NCBI RefSeq assembly: GCF_003633685.1
Contig: NZ_RBKT01000001.1
Span: forward strand, 1,240,001 to 1,304,000
DNA from: Micromonospora pisi
GTDB taxonomy: Bacteria > Actinomycetota > Actinomycetes > Mycobacteriales > Micromonosporaceae
Length of the DNA stretch: 64,000 bases
Direction: 5' to 3'
In this document: in pieces, positions 63,301 to 64,000 of the stretch
Position numbering within the stretch: the first letter of the stretch is position 1
How the letters are laid out: each line of letters starts with the position of its first letter
Program-made: the position numbers and the translations under genes
Notes under the pieces: model-generated
Told to the model about the DNA's origin: nothing
The model's database searches: none
Seen by the model: the letters and a program-made list of their open reading frames with translations, nothing else

Positions 63301-64000
63301 CGAACTCGCCCGGGTGTCGCTGGAGACCGTGCCGGGCACCGTCGCGCTCGCCGGGCCGTTCAAGGCTGAACTCACCGGCGCCGGGACGCGTCCTGACTGC
63401 GCTGCCGGGTTGCTGACCGGCTGCGGCCCGCCCGATCCCGAAGTGGACGGCGTCCCACCGCTGCTGCTCACCGGCGCCGGCCCGGTAGCGGCCGACGTGC
63501 CAGAACTTCCTCCGGCAGGCGGCGTGGCCAGAGCGGCTGAACCACCCGAGGACGACGGGGCGCCCGGAGACGCTGGAGGTGTCAGGACCGTCGAGGGCGT
63601 CGGGACAGTCGGCGTCAGCGGACCGGTCGAGGGACCTGAGAGGTTCGGGGTTGTCCGGACGATCGGGGTCGGCCCGGTCGTACCCTCGGCGGGTTTGATC
63701 GACGAGGGTGCGCCCCCTCCGGATGTTGGTGTGGGCCGGCTCTCCGCAGGTGGCTCCGATCCGGTCCTCGAGATCGTGGAGGGGGCGGTTCCGGTCGTCG
63801 CACCCGCGACGTTGCCGGGTACGCCGGGACCGGGCACGCCAGGACCGGGGGAGTTCGGAGGCAGGCCCGGCAGGGATGGGGGTTGACCAGACGAAAACGG
63901 AGGCTGACCCGGCAGGGATGCTGGTGGGCCCAGGAAAGACGGAGGCGGACCACCCTCATCGGACGAGTCTCCGCTACGGGTTCGCTCACCGCCCGCTACG
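36397..64000 (-). CDS. Giant modular polymorphic toxin-type protein, at least 9,200 aa (giant 2, N-terminus outside window)
   Basis: One open frame with no stop from 63,999 to the TGA at 36,397; a GTG at 63,837 lies inside a Pro-rich linker, so the true start is beyond the edge. In protein order, by nucleotide: Pro/Ser/Thr linker (to about 63,060); TcdA/B-like glycosyltransferase fold (about 62,960-62,250); degenerate papain-like domain (61,660-61,330); beta-rich shell modules like giant 1 (about 60,800-55,500); acidic repeat linker; papain-like domains with intact Cys/His (54,330-52,310); module shared with giant 1 (52,200-51,715); ART-like remnant (51,180-50,870); duplicated module M1 (50,290-48,380); papain-like (48,060-47,500); OmpA-like remnant (about 45,840-45,560); two papain-like domains (45,340-44,250); M2 (44,045-42,180); papain-like (41,805-41,240); alpha-solenoid (41,200-37,680); a basic, coiled C-terminus. 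Secretion and toxicity are inferred. Confidence 0.8.
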   Translation of the reverse strand, partial: VAGGERTRSGDSSDEGGPPPSFLGPPASLPGQPPFSSGQPPSLPGLPPNSPGPGVPGPGVPGNVAGATTGTAPSTISRTGSEPPAESRPTPTSGGGAPSSIKPAEGTTGPTPIVRTTPNLSGPSTGPLTPTVPTPSTVLTPPASPGAPSSSGGSAALATPPAGGSSGTSAATGPAPVSSSGGTPSTSGSGGPQPVSNPAAQSGRVPAPVSSALNGPASATVPGTVSSDTRASSVASSTSTVSSTSTSTPATSPGTPLASPTPLFDAAGRLVQPMDEPLVPTQLFTPAEQHLAVDPVTHVDPLNQGGPAVPAIPMSAPASMTPQPAAPSADGTRSGVLLGAPGTAPQAVPKVVHLVVPEGEQIGVEAQSRIEAWLGHASAHGWNAVVWMNPDGVAANSDFVARTLGGERGGRLGRLDELLPPPAHRRATPVVSQIARLTVLDRYGGVSVDPNLPPDGVDLPESPLLMGTGQESVPFLGPVFRDERQLGETARGAAASGMSLSSTDPDEVRRNPAEMRLVYQHASRTGVRDDLIVAPPGSAFIRDVRAQLPSMSALETLNDDDLAAVTEAVADREHVATVLDQYVERTGGGEHGYAPAVADLFEPLGWLADDTETSTADTEDVAPLSAAVTELDHLSPEQLDTIDAFAATVAWEAVHQAGTGADPQPVQVKPAGRDGAAGRRRPARHRRRDEQVARRIQADLKVLVDGHLATLRRDGLAGPDVQVWMADARGRLGAPPEKPTDAGPRSSLSPWGWEVLRSAAAEVYVADPTPRQKSLPRLADWLATVDPSTVAATVDHVAAALAVFGVLHGRVANGPLPDNFLHQPEPAALASALGGTLTPMGDARMVFSAVRRTPGAMALIEVPGDPARVFWLLADDRTGTVIPRYVDPAAPGSLVRAARAPGPASDEWGRAMATPGARVLVLDPAGQPTTSEALLATAPTPSTNRSGRGGFGLDRTLEAMFLPSLAGAVPGAPQNRPGRPAIPIPEDQPSTGRPIVYPEPPTIPPTPSVLTPATPPKVISAVPSSSAEASSSAVLMTPLNPGQAEGGQNGEEATTPESVAPDPVWSVVREADPTETNHVRRVVAEVPELLNTPATASDPEGWSKGLVDRTRDLMGAANLPVGDDHPLIRALAEEPETFLHARRAFDVRVPAGRWFRQGKVQTVWVELVPRPGAEDRVRKNQRAWMDRYSRDRMTSEQNRDPGESSMWHVAVPLQAAGVPLTLNFGANDARMNHGASTSALAVDYQVVYGDPDSFLVESELVLVVRPDQPQDAPIINEAVGRHWFRITKRFALMDLDGPGAATIQLDDSARRLLSTNTYALQVIDDGAAASRAVSLLSDVPVVEPGSDSRQEVRNQWSNLWLRRLLSGTLAPQVVASREWIGMPKAAGGLAAKVRLISMRPVGRPDGNSRLRQQPIFGSDSETSMETGSGLRLRAMVSAFVPFVRFSVGPVVTRGSTVSAGSSLGSNSRISQEVKAPSVVVKTEYELTLERATFRNRLRFWVRRGPTQGSASVTLSVIEEVPAGVYRAATQPVVTPPKSSAKLAAIEEETSTSPPKLDDAESAAETPADSETPAVTGPLPKKATPAVLNSAPSTTPLTPDRMMVERVRTMTVRQESRHLPRYVWNDDRLRVGQATLLGAREISDQVADAVQGILALPENAEFRDLLPDWHLPKTKKRVIRQVLQALVNQESMDLQSGPTRVAAEVLTLTTDQVVVRLEMPDSSTRRSLAVVIQARRVTPGTEPEYLGVRDENREPPAEGGPPKKTLEAIKEADEETADTEAEHSDALVQRVKPVVRFLPPTAQRHRRAKTSSSRVSGGMSTAAGVDLDVRAARLVSVGARGRITRARRTTTSSGSEEVWLDYGDGEQAFFADEQTITVEVHALDEATGTVRNLWRRARGSTPTARPMTGDGLGEFRQWLVFEVSKDMTLDDERMGSAPPVELKVPQVQAIQHRGEQVLGLPPEVPPADLVVDWDHVSYVHGAQELRSAIVEVITEARNNMVAAGAVARGTAVGVSTPGSSSHLQLNRQVNPDRLAAVLPSMSRQAIRLYDLGEIIGDSSIQGTVYVRAIVRKTRPGPQGVVSHGGEHSVTGSQSVSGSRTKGGSVAGSAGLGYGGAVDSASLSGAAMQRRTLRLSTTKAFGLAGEVERNDTWDPGSGVAVPIVAEEIELEVYGTLFNPKWHARDRPYSASRRMTDVTAIGMMMADTARRGGVLDPLMPPTPDEPAMRLPRLLNPAPQQALTLPAGRLPLPPRNLGAGKPLNLPALGMEVVQWLSGIRLPQTIEWGDGARLIENDAVGVENTAVVMDHTSVEYLAGHWGTISDGGVSFLLTYPGAVARDHVQVIMQMVAARDDTGAAAEPQVHRVFASPKNLEMDVFGGASRTKRTGFGHTKVNIYTFEPGGSGGESGERSGAGDVSALTGTSRSTSRAKSVLDQQLTIIELAGAWAEMRQHAMIELRAYHDGEPLGEPLRIDRELQLDRFASHLPTQDAPLPPPLPDPTVMLLPRAPSLDQAADWQSGLQPLPNEQSTSMSLPAQFQVLDFRGAMLVQAAAAFALREAGAPNRVTRLGSRTAHQLITSLGQPLLWGTTHQRMAGAVEIPIEDLHIAGSRMKVFAYSRVVDAKLKEISPPDYSDTRRSARTVTSVSGGIGRIDTLAASGGGSGKPVESTPDDSGAELAEGRGAKDPLEQWGSNDLRDPSAQQWGAGGMWWGGSPGGEGAGAAHGGFNEQAMSHIGEPRALVEWTEEILLVVEVPHTFGNRRAAVKVTLPESTPVLMDLLDASRHLGFADKPAAMTQLARVNSASLALHQSFTTWQQASRSFEMARLDRELDRRETGDVDASDPPSWLVVEDGEEGEDGAEVNDPLAEDYLKAQQDWYAKKKELETQLARLRRIVEEGETPAEVVPPVEVVPPGKLAPSSDSDSDSDSDSDFYLDPDLDALRRATVPTDNGESPAEYRLPAEAAAESALLEDRDVVPTPLVPVPTVVVEEGSAEEVSETQSPPLQSPPVVEESVLEELPERKDSDVTPTPLVPASTVVDEESSDEEVPESQSPPLRLPPVLREEPVLREEPVVEDSDVTPTSLVPESRMVNEESSEGQPPPPVREERSAQPPLSEIRQRREFPTTGPAPKPPSRIGLGHFRTAPSTSLDTSTAIPPARVLPAATSSSVTSQEPTVESVTPETSLTEGLPPPGFPSREASWSRQLASRLTSLSGDSSAPDPGRLQNWVSQVERGAVPTESPETVLPDCLIRAMAAYRALHGRWANRLVDAEFFSAPLLRELVSALGGDLFRARDVEPNRLWNALRRTPNAMVLVHERRVDERGHVFWLFADNRSGTVVPRVVDTQVPGQFDHEAVLTGDLLSQLTDPGTQLLVLDGQGQPTTVDDLLNEPAAPRDDDGTVDAVTPSSASPKEPGRVSRARPAGNRSGQLTIAAIAATYRATLPYAATPQPVTDAARTAVETGRDHRQAANVAQRVARGLGIWPADLAAAPAGRGAGRRPHRALDDFGAGRGRLGANEVRLTVAEISTLADQVVTEVGVDTDPNNCLLLLDETRWRLFPAGVRAATYTDDSMIGTRRGTEHFASPGRWPLADSRATVEQVVRDAGPGGAAFLLVERPNLRRAHALLYYHTADGEVVLVDPWAPSGQRVRVVDADSVEPGWSDLNPLESDIAVRVLVVRPDGRVDSRAIEPAMESARTARALVDRTPYPLIGSSDLETELARLNVTDTITTEPDETPAEETPVEEIVSPAVRDALDGLPPWTAQADCVTRVQDVLGGLGVVGRVQDDGSGLRPVDRLSAGLNGRFRRADLEVLIQLEPGAVTPVWVDIPNDPMHMVLVERRLDGLFVQVETQATGDDRFTFFDPADRRPENLDVGHRGPVILGGPVRVVVTDAGRLGQFTPAATAEWMRQVESSDRLARLDADLRYGDLAGPSSLRSQERDDANELRLNPFWSRLEDLPSKLFMDRHEAVWLFTVGQDGDIHLGSERDGLLTDEDWADLVRDLDPARTRDDLAGDILGRGHPTVAARFDATGRTVAAPARISGELRWNPDLGRWEVNDDSGSYSSPEVRSTRPARDRTFWLRNVARRFSDHLGTPVGVALYDPDGTAGDTFASSGQLDRQVRAILAPYADPARPEALREVGGWIRHTLGNSRNSVDDAVAEAEHLAQRAGLVRAPAVRLLERQGLAPSSPVERSRDLQRRLATARGYLGVEEFELAEQRYLTSRNLAPSDVTEQMARVAAATVLLDGYLVSKMHRVAYHALDPASSRRAAATATTQTVAQVLADNDQLPTYEGDVQVTLHADDLVRMRHGGAIRLTIPLVAVAGAPLVRPTPGYALILVTARSAVDMGRRRRGAVILRPGTTFEIWEWATWPNGAARVRLVEQPRADTVSADAVTDPSATSSPGMLRGLQRARTLLTAPLGGTSQPAGPVRVDAATQVDPVTEDSPGSSSIEDVAAGGAPARTDTAAQVDAPTRADASTRVQLVGDDLVGEATSTPHAPTYADASVQVEPAEERNAGADPSEESGSSDLGTHASTTTQTDVTARVDIGIQAQPRPAPGSVDRTLDDVPLGGLSDPLSDPKPTSVRRLANGVWFVPPPEARHRPVDAVERMAAELSVPDGTVVIAATLPPPSPTTIGRLELVAANEPGEMFSAVEAIEVIGARTGGLNSADTVVLHLYGGTWEHSLHYAAGLRAALDEMAQRGEQVPAGLVVSATAAPTMMDWLRHPDPRPSRWMVTAPRQRRVRGPFDDLSLAVDEARRGTLPPVDLHGAVRQRLTGGIDPHGLPDGTLAVLLLEQVPDLPEYQQDMPTDAPLGPLGRVLRVPVDPAWSVSEQIREVRSWARLGTVRVWPGPGPATTEVHLAQQLSGGVVRLPESGSDPALDVVALPVEHRRRDRRRMDLWVNRYADGTFRAVLMPAQWHPMLRDEIPPDAVDRVVVEEADLNDRRVGRHRAGELIASPTGEGWLTAEQYAERLPNVAGVPPIVVLMSDESLGRQPNSFPEQLNRHAIVVVRRFAHRWVDGQQVSAYWEASTYDHAAGTTMTSRPRADLGQVLTDVTGGDRPGGWSVSRRLAVAALPTLPDPVPAELMGSVRRAFEDAPLPSSGARISTPLPASAGHRVESIRRWLGGREITAVSPDGLASEGPRISIPGRYVRDVQLSGPDGQPVTYRLIDGAALARHRWTVQRQQGTWRVYVDPVAERAITWPGGMPGRAGDPDPTPAYNQRDPAPSYDPDPDSDSDPDGDSDADLALESGAGHSRHGTGTWRPGSRGISETSGTATGSRPRARAPIPFPFTAGEQTRAELEAVVERTVAEAEAEANQPEHPNDPVNCVVLLEGLRDEFNHGHLRPDRPVDDSVTIDRLTRERLVAGENWSRAAESRIAPGGTWTDLGSWEEAEAAARRAGPGSTVYVLMRRPSGRGHALALRHTDDGRLYWIDPHRPAGLRVFAVESRPTSAEEWAAFRGDLLESAVSTRVLVADRTDRVRPDLIESPPESASTARAVVDAPTDPGYDGGGFERERPRYRVKNVPPEFRNGRPVVTGPINIALDKSAHGDLIIEDVSPPAGMIEGDDGWRSVEQTLAEADEVDRLLDGITGEARLADVFNDSRYVIAPGAENIIIEVDPSVPRDQVAAQYTIGAPAGHAFAFLAQLRGRSWYPEVDRYLTEAEDFGRRMARRFTASSVSGYPRQRPPGFLIEALAADVNVAWVQTIATSAYLHTAAVLRSTMEAQLGKAGGVGPKNYSPAVSRISPSALLAAAPPVVQQFFARDQQTIRSEFVRLFEEYEPRAGDRRLAPMPQWRLPNTSYGEGPVWTAYLDNFLLTRPAVPIDQYVAMGVRTRFASLDTNGGRRTAPGLDLWELRFLGTRMVSTVTFRSTFRWLRDIARDTQQQVGELRLQNLAEIRNRLFAIDSWPSRHAGRDRITSILDRVWNTDHAAGSPDRAKILDTPQGQAIKDVIDSLDRSRPHEWHTLMADLATLDQRLASFHRDLGSQHPILAIRDSLRRQTDQARADLRDIGEYLQRVAPPWLQVAPASGGTTLDASGQRGLAQFARQITDLVDQHQGSVVVHLEGGAVRRGALRGGESQSRNAGQKQAERVRDALLPLVRARLANGGRSPDTVTLEVHTRGSGPSTVSGFEPATDTDRSTVVGWVTANDRGNPTATRVAPTYPQLTLPSIGSGPSLTDSSDFSSLLGDLRIGDPRQEARDSTRSEIGTLPHYRPGPSSAAVADRTYPALAGAVAALPRWDGVTPDCPSRVNDVLSRLGLRSVARDDASSEVDVVAARLEGRFTSVGLGALAGLRPGAVTAVVVERPGQPMHMVLVARRPSGRLVLLETQAEPGRRLVEVDLPEPGTPGSTLPVVLRGPVQLVLDGGRRLRQLDLTDPARPTLRTSKDPVGRSLAGVLVDSSSTHRPGMMSESDSGGSDQQSTTPAPVEEIVSPAVREAVDDLPEWTGQADCVVRVRDVLIGWGVARSVDDGSGTRDVDQVGESLGGSFSRVDVGVLEQLDRGAVTAVVTETVDEPRHLVLVERRPDGRFVQVETQAVGAERFTLFDLADRRPEALRSGGRAPVVLTSPVRMAITGDGRLAQIVPLAGVASGRGEAVVSPSGLVDDGVAYAVTDPSTSSAPGMRRSMGRAFGRQERRTDDPGAVTWTSADVLAGPRPRPQLLSNGVWYFPPDPGHRWVPQDVERAAANLRVPPGAVVIAGVVPDAGDGGDDAVRRSTLAVGAEGEAGGWTSLLEWLRRFDQLTNDPNPSAVVLYLHGISEQQSSEYLNRLRGRVDELVAEGVRIPGGVVVSRSDPSDPRTVRWRSIRPRASVAEAPGEFRELNEAVRSAALPPVDLHREVRTRLAGEPSRYTLAEADLARLLIPPLLRPDEDGEAAIEQLPPYLRDGTAAPPPPGALREVLRVPVDPAWSTARRMEEMRHRVRLGTVRVWPGPGPATVEVRLRIPVHGSVVRLPATDSEPALDVVAMAARGHRLRSSGRWLDIDMWVNRYAGDQYTAEPTLAIWRTAVRDAIPPAAASSVVVEWTSPVGARLRSPMQPGVMLSAAEYAALLPRPERPGDRPIVILVSDDPDRWGTRSFARELTRHAQVVVMRTDSGVVPLEVLSTPDGQPTPAQDLRTLLVTLTGSASPSPADAVADLATTLANPAGGGSGVTAPVLTVVRRVFDERRPPRDDMVAVPLPSLAGNTAESIRRWFGSSVEIVAVPEERGRAAQTTVSIPARYVRDVLQVRNGAVESYFLIDRAALAAHGWEIHGDRRGLQVGVNPAAARTITWPGMHTRADDRLAGGSGVVRPPAEHRREAAPTYSAPTRSIPTYPAPTYSVPASEAPTYVGPSTSTAAGSGPAGPSRSGPSSRPAPTRSGPPSGSSGTGDSRRDAQTLVRRDVGAMPYRPVVAPARPEPVDMYRRLFDAVSSLPAWDRVTPDCVSRVGQVLSRLGLPGTVSRDDADSGVDVVAARLRGTFHRAGLNGLSALRPGAVTAVHVEAPGRPRHVVLVARRPDGRLLLMEPQAGLARRLIGVELPGPGSPGSTLPEALRGPVRLVLDDGGRLRQVDLTGSRRPVVVSSNEAVDTTSLGGVLLEAPSTNRTGMMRATGSRVERFQAAARRVTSNWPMDNAVKEHYTKLALQWLQRAYAVNNQIPIDDFVTIATGMPNAGARLDRRIEFSEITNLWAKSEAEGGLSPDQFATLVKEPRLLGLMLVRPQLARTYAENFPNLFDLLLSREVFEPIDVDLLQYYVDRRVDVLNALENDQMLRSGNFRQNHLEAMRRLGDWSHLVLSGSPTNVLAEVIAVSPLAEVITDQPDPAAAFHKISRSHGLTDELHTIHASSSPTTGQRGQHPWSREQFGLLFANPGLLDVLQGNPAAVGAVVRVPGMLAAAVRDLDVVRVLNSSPDLSDVLIDSPRLGERLAGSTELLRAAAENPAVAAWLSRNPAHFDSVPPAQLLGALRKATDPPRAGGMPGEPKSPADKAVAKNSTLRSAVLEGALPKEVRTSRWKLLKQNPDLAEFLAANPNLLNHPHEYGRLLDDAGGLWQQLLRNPQVVGPLLPAMMRSRSMRLRFATGRVEQSALRVAQVAATNPEYRKALLQNSGLRLLTGEWLNPLGVLITEMPGLIELLTRDERIIAIAPLNYTQIWPTLFNLTPLGNAFLVNEGLLRLLVQNGQLVMLLSATATFSRSSQQLYNSLHSRPELAGLLAQTSYPLLTTAHWAALLSAPAFFEYLAADPELRLAKMLVAEPELLFEIASRPLPKTVGEFAAQLDGPVGQSSALRRESPEGWSGPLRRGIEGFGERSLSAEGVVLRPAIVPVAEIVREPDEERARQRAASLGLSEEHSALLLSLRADVHNHPRLAALAERSLALAVILVQHPHMVDLLQKRPGLLDLLDGPEAPDVLRTMKVAPKFFEAMLHSDGLYHFFMSDRAVRDEVGSEGNAMAGRESLFRLRRERHGLILRIGARPALNMLMENFPPAAEVLLHHGERAFGHLAREGFAESLLRHDEAVVGAAVSHLSLLSFLANNPSVVSVLKSMPTLAKAFREHRYDLTASEYEGIFRGPLRELLGSDPEFMARAFSSAEVLRTVIAAPALVRALAQPAVYDLVQGREDVRRLIRNQPAVAEVLAGQHQDWVPALHVRELVKVMTDNPAVTDLIRQHPFLLTAVRRNRALLTAVAADPQMREALIRNEVLTGELGSRGLRQLRMRPALVGVLARTPAALDASSWQAVLSDTNLLQMLNAWTDFAGRFLTEPQFVESYRRDPYRFVEAARRLQFQGRDVSALAVEDLETAAAPDAQPPPVVARVATSRPAARVAGSAGRQPVTDEGGRRIAVAPAGGLAARFNESVEMGELLRAAHPGLLETVVADETMVPLLLARPDVAALLTERPDLVGDYSFLNFLTSVEGVRDPQQPPRRLRSFGQEFDDWLGNTDLWLADEPRSVVRAAAHDVWSRLDAEQRERDRQVDAERQERLARLAPNDMRTWDFSGKPQYARSLENHRFTAEDLAVLERAAQGGVGVREDRLQLHTASHVHLGGGSGGASLVFLVDEDGKVFPFVYAVSESRSGNAYRWWGAGGSYMKGPLPIGTAVTEHPAFDTSERMVATRVSADAASGARGTGAGTTSTDAQTRTADPDGGLRTAIREYLQAKRALDELLSASTPAQPAASGKKGKKNKAKGGAGRAQPDDGRAEREQRLQDARRRLADLGVQLDNVETDRG
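36850..41200 (-). other. Lower-GC segment encoding the solenoid and C-terminal part of giant 2
   Basis: The DNA is visibly less GC-rich with more A/T third bases than flanking parts of the same gene. A hand count gives 34 G+C of 60 for 39601-39660 against 46 of 60 for 43921-43980. The protein is an alpha-helical solenoid whose unit is roughly N/D-P-x-L/V followed by LL (NPDLAEFLAANPNLL, RNPQVVGPLL, DNPAVTDLIRQHPFLL). The shift within one gene suggests a recombined or transferred 3' module. Confidence 0.6.
42180..44045 (-). repeat. Internal protein duplication, copy M2
   Basis: About 620 codons homologous to M1 at 48380-50290. Shared landmarks in order are NGVWYFPP, RVPPGAVVIAG, LPPVDLH, LRVPVDPAWS, LGTVRVWPGPGPAT, DVVAM, MWVNRYA, SIPARYVRDV and RTITWPGM. 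The product of this module is unknown; it is mixed alpha/beta with no catalytic motif I can name. Confidence 0.75.
48380..50290 (-). repeat. Internal protein duplication, copy M1
   Basis: Counterpart of M2. Landmarks are NGVWFVPP, VPDGTVVIAA, LPPVDLH, LRVPVDPAWS, LGTVRVWPGPGPAT, DVVAL, LWVNRYA, SIPGRYVRDV and RAITWPGG. Each copy is linked to papain-like domains, so a larger block may have duplicated. Confidence 0.75.
54690..55100 (-). repeat. Acidic/Pro 40-residue repeats in giant 2
   Basis: Three imperfect copies of a unit reading approximately D-V-x-P-T-P-L-V-P, then EES-EEV and QSPPL-PPV. Within it an 18-base tandem encodes EEPVLR twice near 54,798-54,835. It is likely a long disordered spacer before the run of papain-like domains. 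Confidence 0.7.
55213..55253 (-). repeat. Six-base tandem repeat encoding (Ser-Asp)n
   Basis: GAATC(A/G/C)-type units repeat and encode an SDSDSDSDSD run next to FYLDPDLD. A related DPDPDSDSDPDGDSD tract occurs near 48,260-48,340. SD repeats are typical flexible spacers of surface or secreted proteins. Confidence 0.75.

Noticed and set aside
46834-63369. Long plus-strand frames (737, 858, 1,315 and 1,022 codons) opposite giant 2
   Set aside because: They have the same high-GC shadow composition. The minus frame carries the repeated papain-like and duplicated modules.
63715-63837. GTG at 63,837 as the start of giant 2
   Set aside because: The frame stays open to the window edge with the same Pro/Ser/Gly-rich linker, and giant 1 has a WXG100-like domain before such a linker. 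The true start is outside.
9652-64000. RHS/YD-repeat toxin cage
   Set aside because: The beta-rich modules of both giants lack recognisable YD repeats and the RHS core motif.

Overview
The window is high-GC actinobacterial DNA. GC-rich codons, many GTG starts, an ECF42-type sigma operon, a CebR-type cellulose regulon and type VII secretion-like proteins with WXG100-like and proline-rich architecture point to a filamentous actinomycete. Micromonosporaceae (Micromonospora or a relative) is my best inference; no rRNA or tRNA gene is present to confirm it.

Positions 1-4.2 kb hold ordinary chromosomal genes. A minus-strand operon encodes a VOC protein, a YCII/DGPF protein and an ECF42-type sigma factor that runs off the left edge. 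It has a plausible self-recognised promoter. A PAP2 phosphatase lies divergent from a DUF3159 membrane protein, whose start is preceded by a convincing DtxR/IdeR-type iron box.

Positions 4.2-9.6 kb are a cellulose-use island. A secreted CBM2-GH48 cellulase (minus) and a Tat/lipoprotein GH1 beta-glucosidase (plus) diverge from a 1 kb intergenic region. That region carries three CebR-type palindromes and a strong terminator-like hairpin.

Positions 9.65-64 kb form one large accessory locus built around two giant modular proteins: 3,409 aa, and at least 9,200 aa with the N-terminus beyond the right edge. Giant 1 has a WXG100-like N-terminus and a Pro/Ser/Thr linker; the visible start of giant 2 lies inside the same kind of linker. 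Both carry beta-rich shell modules and papain-like (toxin glutamine deamidase-like) domains. Giant 2 also has a TcdA/B-like glycosyltransferase fold, an internal duplication of about 620-640 aa and a long alpha-solenoid in lower-GC DNA.

Between the giants lie their likely partners. Two membrane-anchored paralogs each carry two lysozyme/SLT-like domains without the catalytic glutamate, one ending in a ricin-type lectin and the other in a bulb-type lectin. There is an EspI/MinD-like ATPase, a beta-helix fused to two EccA-like AAA+ domains, two related scaffold proteins with degenerate ADP-ribosyltransferase-like C-termini, an acidic 377-aa protein (candidate chaperone or immunity protein), and an ECF sigma/anti-sigma pair. 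No EccB, EccC, EccD, EccE, mycosin or small WXG100 gene is visible. I read the locus as an accessory T7SS-linked giant-effector system that uses a secretion core encoded elsewhere; that is inference.
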